NCBI GenBank assembly: GCA_002724825.1
Contig: PBPU01000098.1
Span: 1 to 7,583, forward strand
Source of the DNA: Acidimicrobiaceae bacterium
GTDB taxonomy: Bacteria; Actinomycetota; Acidimicrobiia; Acidimicrobiales; UBA8592
Length of the DNA stretch: 7,583 nt
Direction of reading: 5' to 3'
Below the pieces are notes generated by a model. It searched no databases, had not been told where the DNA came from, and saw only the letters and a list, made by a program, of their open reading frames with translations. Positions 5,977 to 7,583 of this stretch are shown here, piece after piece; the stretch's first letter is position 1, and every line of letters starts with the position of its first letter. A program made the position numbers and the translations under genes.

Positions 5977-6663
5977 ATGCTGTTTGATGCGGTCTTGTTT
6001 GACCTTGACTACACCCTTTTTGATTCAGAAGTTTCCGAGCGTGAAGCTTTAGTAAGGTCCCTCGAGGAGAACGGTATTTCACCTGCGCAAAGTACAATTG
6101 CTGAGTACAGGGCTATTAACATGTCGCTTTGGAAGATGCTTGAACGAGAAGAAATAGGGTTAGATTTTCTTCGGGTTAATAGATTCGAACAGCTTTTAAA
6201 AAAACTGGATTGCACTAAGGACCCTCGGAAGCTTGCTGATGCCTACACACTTAATTTAGGACATTGCGGTTCCTTCTATCCAGGAGTACGAGACCTTCTC
6301 CAGATGTTGAGTGGGAATGTCTTGTTGGGAATTGTTACCAATGGCGTTAGCGACACTCAGAGACTTCGATTGGAGATTCATGGTTATGCACAATACTTCG
6401 ATGCGATAGTTGTATCAGGAGAGTTTGGGGTGCCGAAACCTAATCCTCTTATTTTTAACGAGGCTCTTAAGATTCTTGGTGTTGCCGCTAGCAAGCGTGT
6501 CTTGATGGTTGGGGATAGTCTTACTTCTGACATGGAAGGTGCTAAAAATTCTGGCCTTTCCTCATGTTGGATTAATGAAGCCTCCGATCTTGACAAAGTA
6601 GCGATAGATGTTGATTACCATATTCAGTCACTCGATCAACTGCTAGAGATTCTAGCTCAATAA
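5977..6663 (+). CDS. yjjG: HAD-superfamily hydrolase, YjjG/YfnB-like 5'-nucleotidase
   Basis: The 228-residue cytoplasmic protein has all HAD motifs. Motif I is DLDYT with nucleophile D9 and general acid/base D11, motif II is T121 in IVTNG, motif III is K154 in GVPKPNP, and motif IV is GDSLTSD with D180 and D185. The helical cap (about 17-95) contains YRAINMSLW, which closely resembles YQAVNKPLW of E. coli YjjG as I recall it; the length (226 in YjjG) and the LMVGDS/SDMEGA block fit too. YjjG dephosphorylates nucleoside monophosphates, including non-canonical pyrimidines, as house-cleaning. ATG 5977 is chosen because motif I must sit near the N-terminus and a TATTAT box lies 8 bases upstream. 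A TTG start at 5923 would add 18 residues with no HAD character. The gene is divergent from the protease and convergent with the ligase, so it is probably monocistronic. HAD class is certain; the substrate is inferred. Confidence 0.94.
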   Translation: MLFDAVLFDLDYTLFDSEVSEREALVRSLEENGISPAQSTIAEYRAINMSLWKMLEREEIGLDFLRVNRFEQLLKKLDCTKDPRKLADAYTLNLGHCGSFYPGVRDLLQMLSGNVLLGIVTNGVSDTQRLRLEIHGYAQYFDAIVVSGEFGVPKPNPLIFNEALKILGVAASKRVLMVGDSLTSDMEGAKNSGLSSCWINEASDLDKVAIDVDYHIQSLDQLLEILAQ

Positions 6664-6682
6664 AAGAAACCAGTTTGAATGA

Positions 6683-7583
6683 TCAAGTTGCTGTTTCACG
6701 TAATTGTCGTTTTAATATTTTTCCAGATGCATTTCTTGGTAACGGGTCGCTCACAATTGTTATTACCTCTGGAATTTTGAAATTAGCGATTTTTCCTGTG
6801 AGTGAAGCTCTAACCTGCTCATCGGTTAAGGAACTGCCTGGCCGAATCATGATGTGGCAGGCAACTTTTTCTCCTAATCTTTTATCTGGAACTCCATAGA
6901 CTGAGCATTCGTAGACCTCAGGAAGTTCATATATTGATGCTTCGACTTCAGCACAGTAAATATTCTCTCCGCCCCTTAGGACCATATCCTTTACGCGATC
7001 GCTAACGAAGACTCTTCCATGTTCATCCATATGGCCGATATCGCCTGATCTCAGCCAGCCGTCTACTATCGCTTCTTTGGTTGCTTCAGGGCGGTTCCAA
7101 TATTCGGTAATTATTGTGGGGCCGTTAAACCATAGTTCACCTTTTTCGCCTGCAGTAAGTACTTTTCCACTCGAGTCTGTTACACGCAATTGCATTATGG
7201 GGACTGGTCTTCCAGTAGATGTCGGGTGATCAAGGAATTCCTTACCAGTATTCTGGGGTCCATAGGCGTTAGTTTCTGTCATCCCGTATCCCAAGCCGGG
7301 TTTACCTCGTTTAAAATTTTCATCTATTCGTTTAACTAACTCAGGTGGCATTGGTGCCCCCCCACCGCCAACAGATCTCAATGTTGAGGTGTCTTTCAAA
7401 TTAAACGTTTCGGCTTCTAACAAGTCCCAGCTCATTGTTGGGACTCCTATGAAATGAGTTACCTGCTCTTGTTCTATTAGTTCGAGTGCACGATTTGGAT
7501 CCCATTTGTGCATCATTACTAGTTTTGATTGGCCCACAAATGAGCCAAGCATTACTGGTATGAGGCCGGTTACATGGAATAAA
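6683..7583 (-). CDS. AMP-forming acyl-CoA ligase (ANL superfamily), C-terminal part, truncated by the window edge
   Basis: The frame is open from the right edge to a TGA at 6685-6683, giving 299 visible residues that begin LFHVTG. An internal ATG at 7552 is not the start, because the LFHVTG segment upstream is typical of the family. Counting visible residues, the signatures are the GYGMTETN adenylate-binding motif (98-105), the SGDIGHMDEHGR region with the ribose-binding Asp D181, the hinge region DRVKDMVLRGGENIY (195-209), and PRNASGKILKR with the catalytic lysine K288. The upstream P-loop (SGTTGxPKG) and N-terminal domain lie outside the window. The enzyme activates a carboxylate with ATP and transfers it to CoA. 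The HKWDP and GVPTM segments fit FadD-like medium/long-chain fatty acyl-CoA ligases, but the exact acid cannot be read. Its stop lies 19 bases from the HAD gene stop, tail to tail, with no convincing terminator between. Confidence 0.96.
   Translation of the reverse strand, partial: LFHVTGLIPVMLGSFVGQSKLVMMHKWDPNRALELIEQEQVTHFIGVPTMSWDLLEAETFNLKDTSTLRSVGGGGAPMPPELVKRIDENFKRGKPGLGYGMTETNAYGPQNTGKEFLDHPTSTGRPVPIMQLRVTDSSGKVLTAGEKGELWFNGPTIITEYWNRPEATKEAIVDGWLRSGDIGHMDEHGRVFVSDRVKDMVLRGGENIYCAEVEASIYELPEVYECSVYGVPDKRLGEKVACHIMIRPGSSLTDEQVRASLTGKIANFKIPEVITIVSDPLPRNASGKILKRQLRETAT

Noticed and set aside
6664..6693. Bidirectional terminator between the convergent HAD and ligase genes
   Set aside because: Only a weak TTGA/TCAA pairing (6675-6686) with a possible CAG/CTG outer pair is present. 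There is no GC-rich stem or T-run.
7550..7552. ATG at 7552 as the start of the acyl-CoA ligase
   Set aside because: The frame continues upstream to the edge with the family-typical LFHVTG segment. The adenylation P-loop is still missing, so the gene continues beyond the window.

Overview
The window looks like a piece of bacterial chromosome. Base composition is moderate, roughly mid-40s % GC by eye. The large secreted protein combines actinobacterial-style fibronectin type III (FN3) domains (the 'GLTNGTTYTF' kind) with FG-GAP repeats. The gene starts lack Shine-Dalgarno sites and look leaderless. Together these suggest a marine or aquatic actinobacterium, perhaps Acidimicrobiia-like. Other lineages with leaderless genes, such as Chloroflexi, cannot be excluded, and the assignment is inference.

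Layout, left to right. Bases 1-80 (minus strand) may hold the first 26 codons of a gene that runs off the left edge. Bases 143-5908 (minus strand) are one uninterrupted 1921-residue gene for a secreted multidomain serine protease. Its order is signal peptide, inhibitor-like propeptide, subtilisin (S8) catalytic domain, Ig-like domain, proprotein-convertase P domain inside what looks like a split Ig-like domain, two FN3 domains, a third FN3 domain split by a complete trypsin (S1) domain, a fourth FN3 domain, and a seven-repeat FG-GAP (integrin-like) beta-propeller to the C-terminus. A 68-base divergent intergenic region follows. Bases 5977-6663 (plus strand) encode a HAD hydrolase close to the YjjG/YfnB 5'-nucleotidase group. 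Only 19 bases further on, converging on it, is the 3' part of an AMP-forming acyl-CoA ligase gene (6683 to the right edge, minus strand).

The three well-supported genes do not form an obvious pathway: one is an extracellular protease/adhesion machine, the other two are cytoplasmic housekeeping or catabolic enzymes. No CRISPR array, tRNA, rRNA, insertion sequence or integrase was seen. No gap between genes exceeds about 70 bases.

The main point of interest is the giant protein. It carries two complete serine-protease catalytic triads from unrelated folds (subtilisin and trypsin). The trypsin unit sits inside an FN3 domain and lacks the usual basic activation residue before its IVGG start. This suggests an unusual, possibly intramolecular, activation arrangement. 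A second point is a shared start-site pattern (A-rich/T-rich hexamer, 8 bases including GTTA, then ATG) at all three gene starts in the window, consistent with leaderless transcription.
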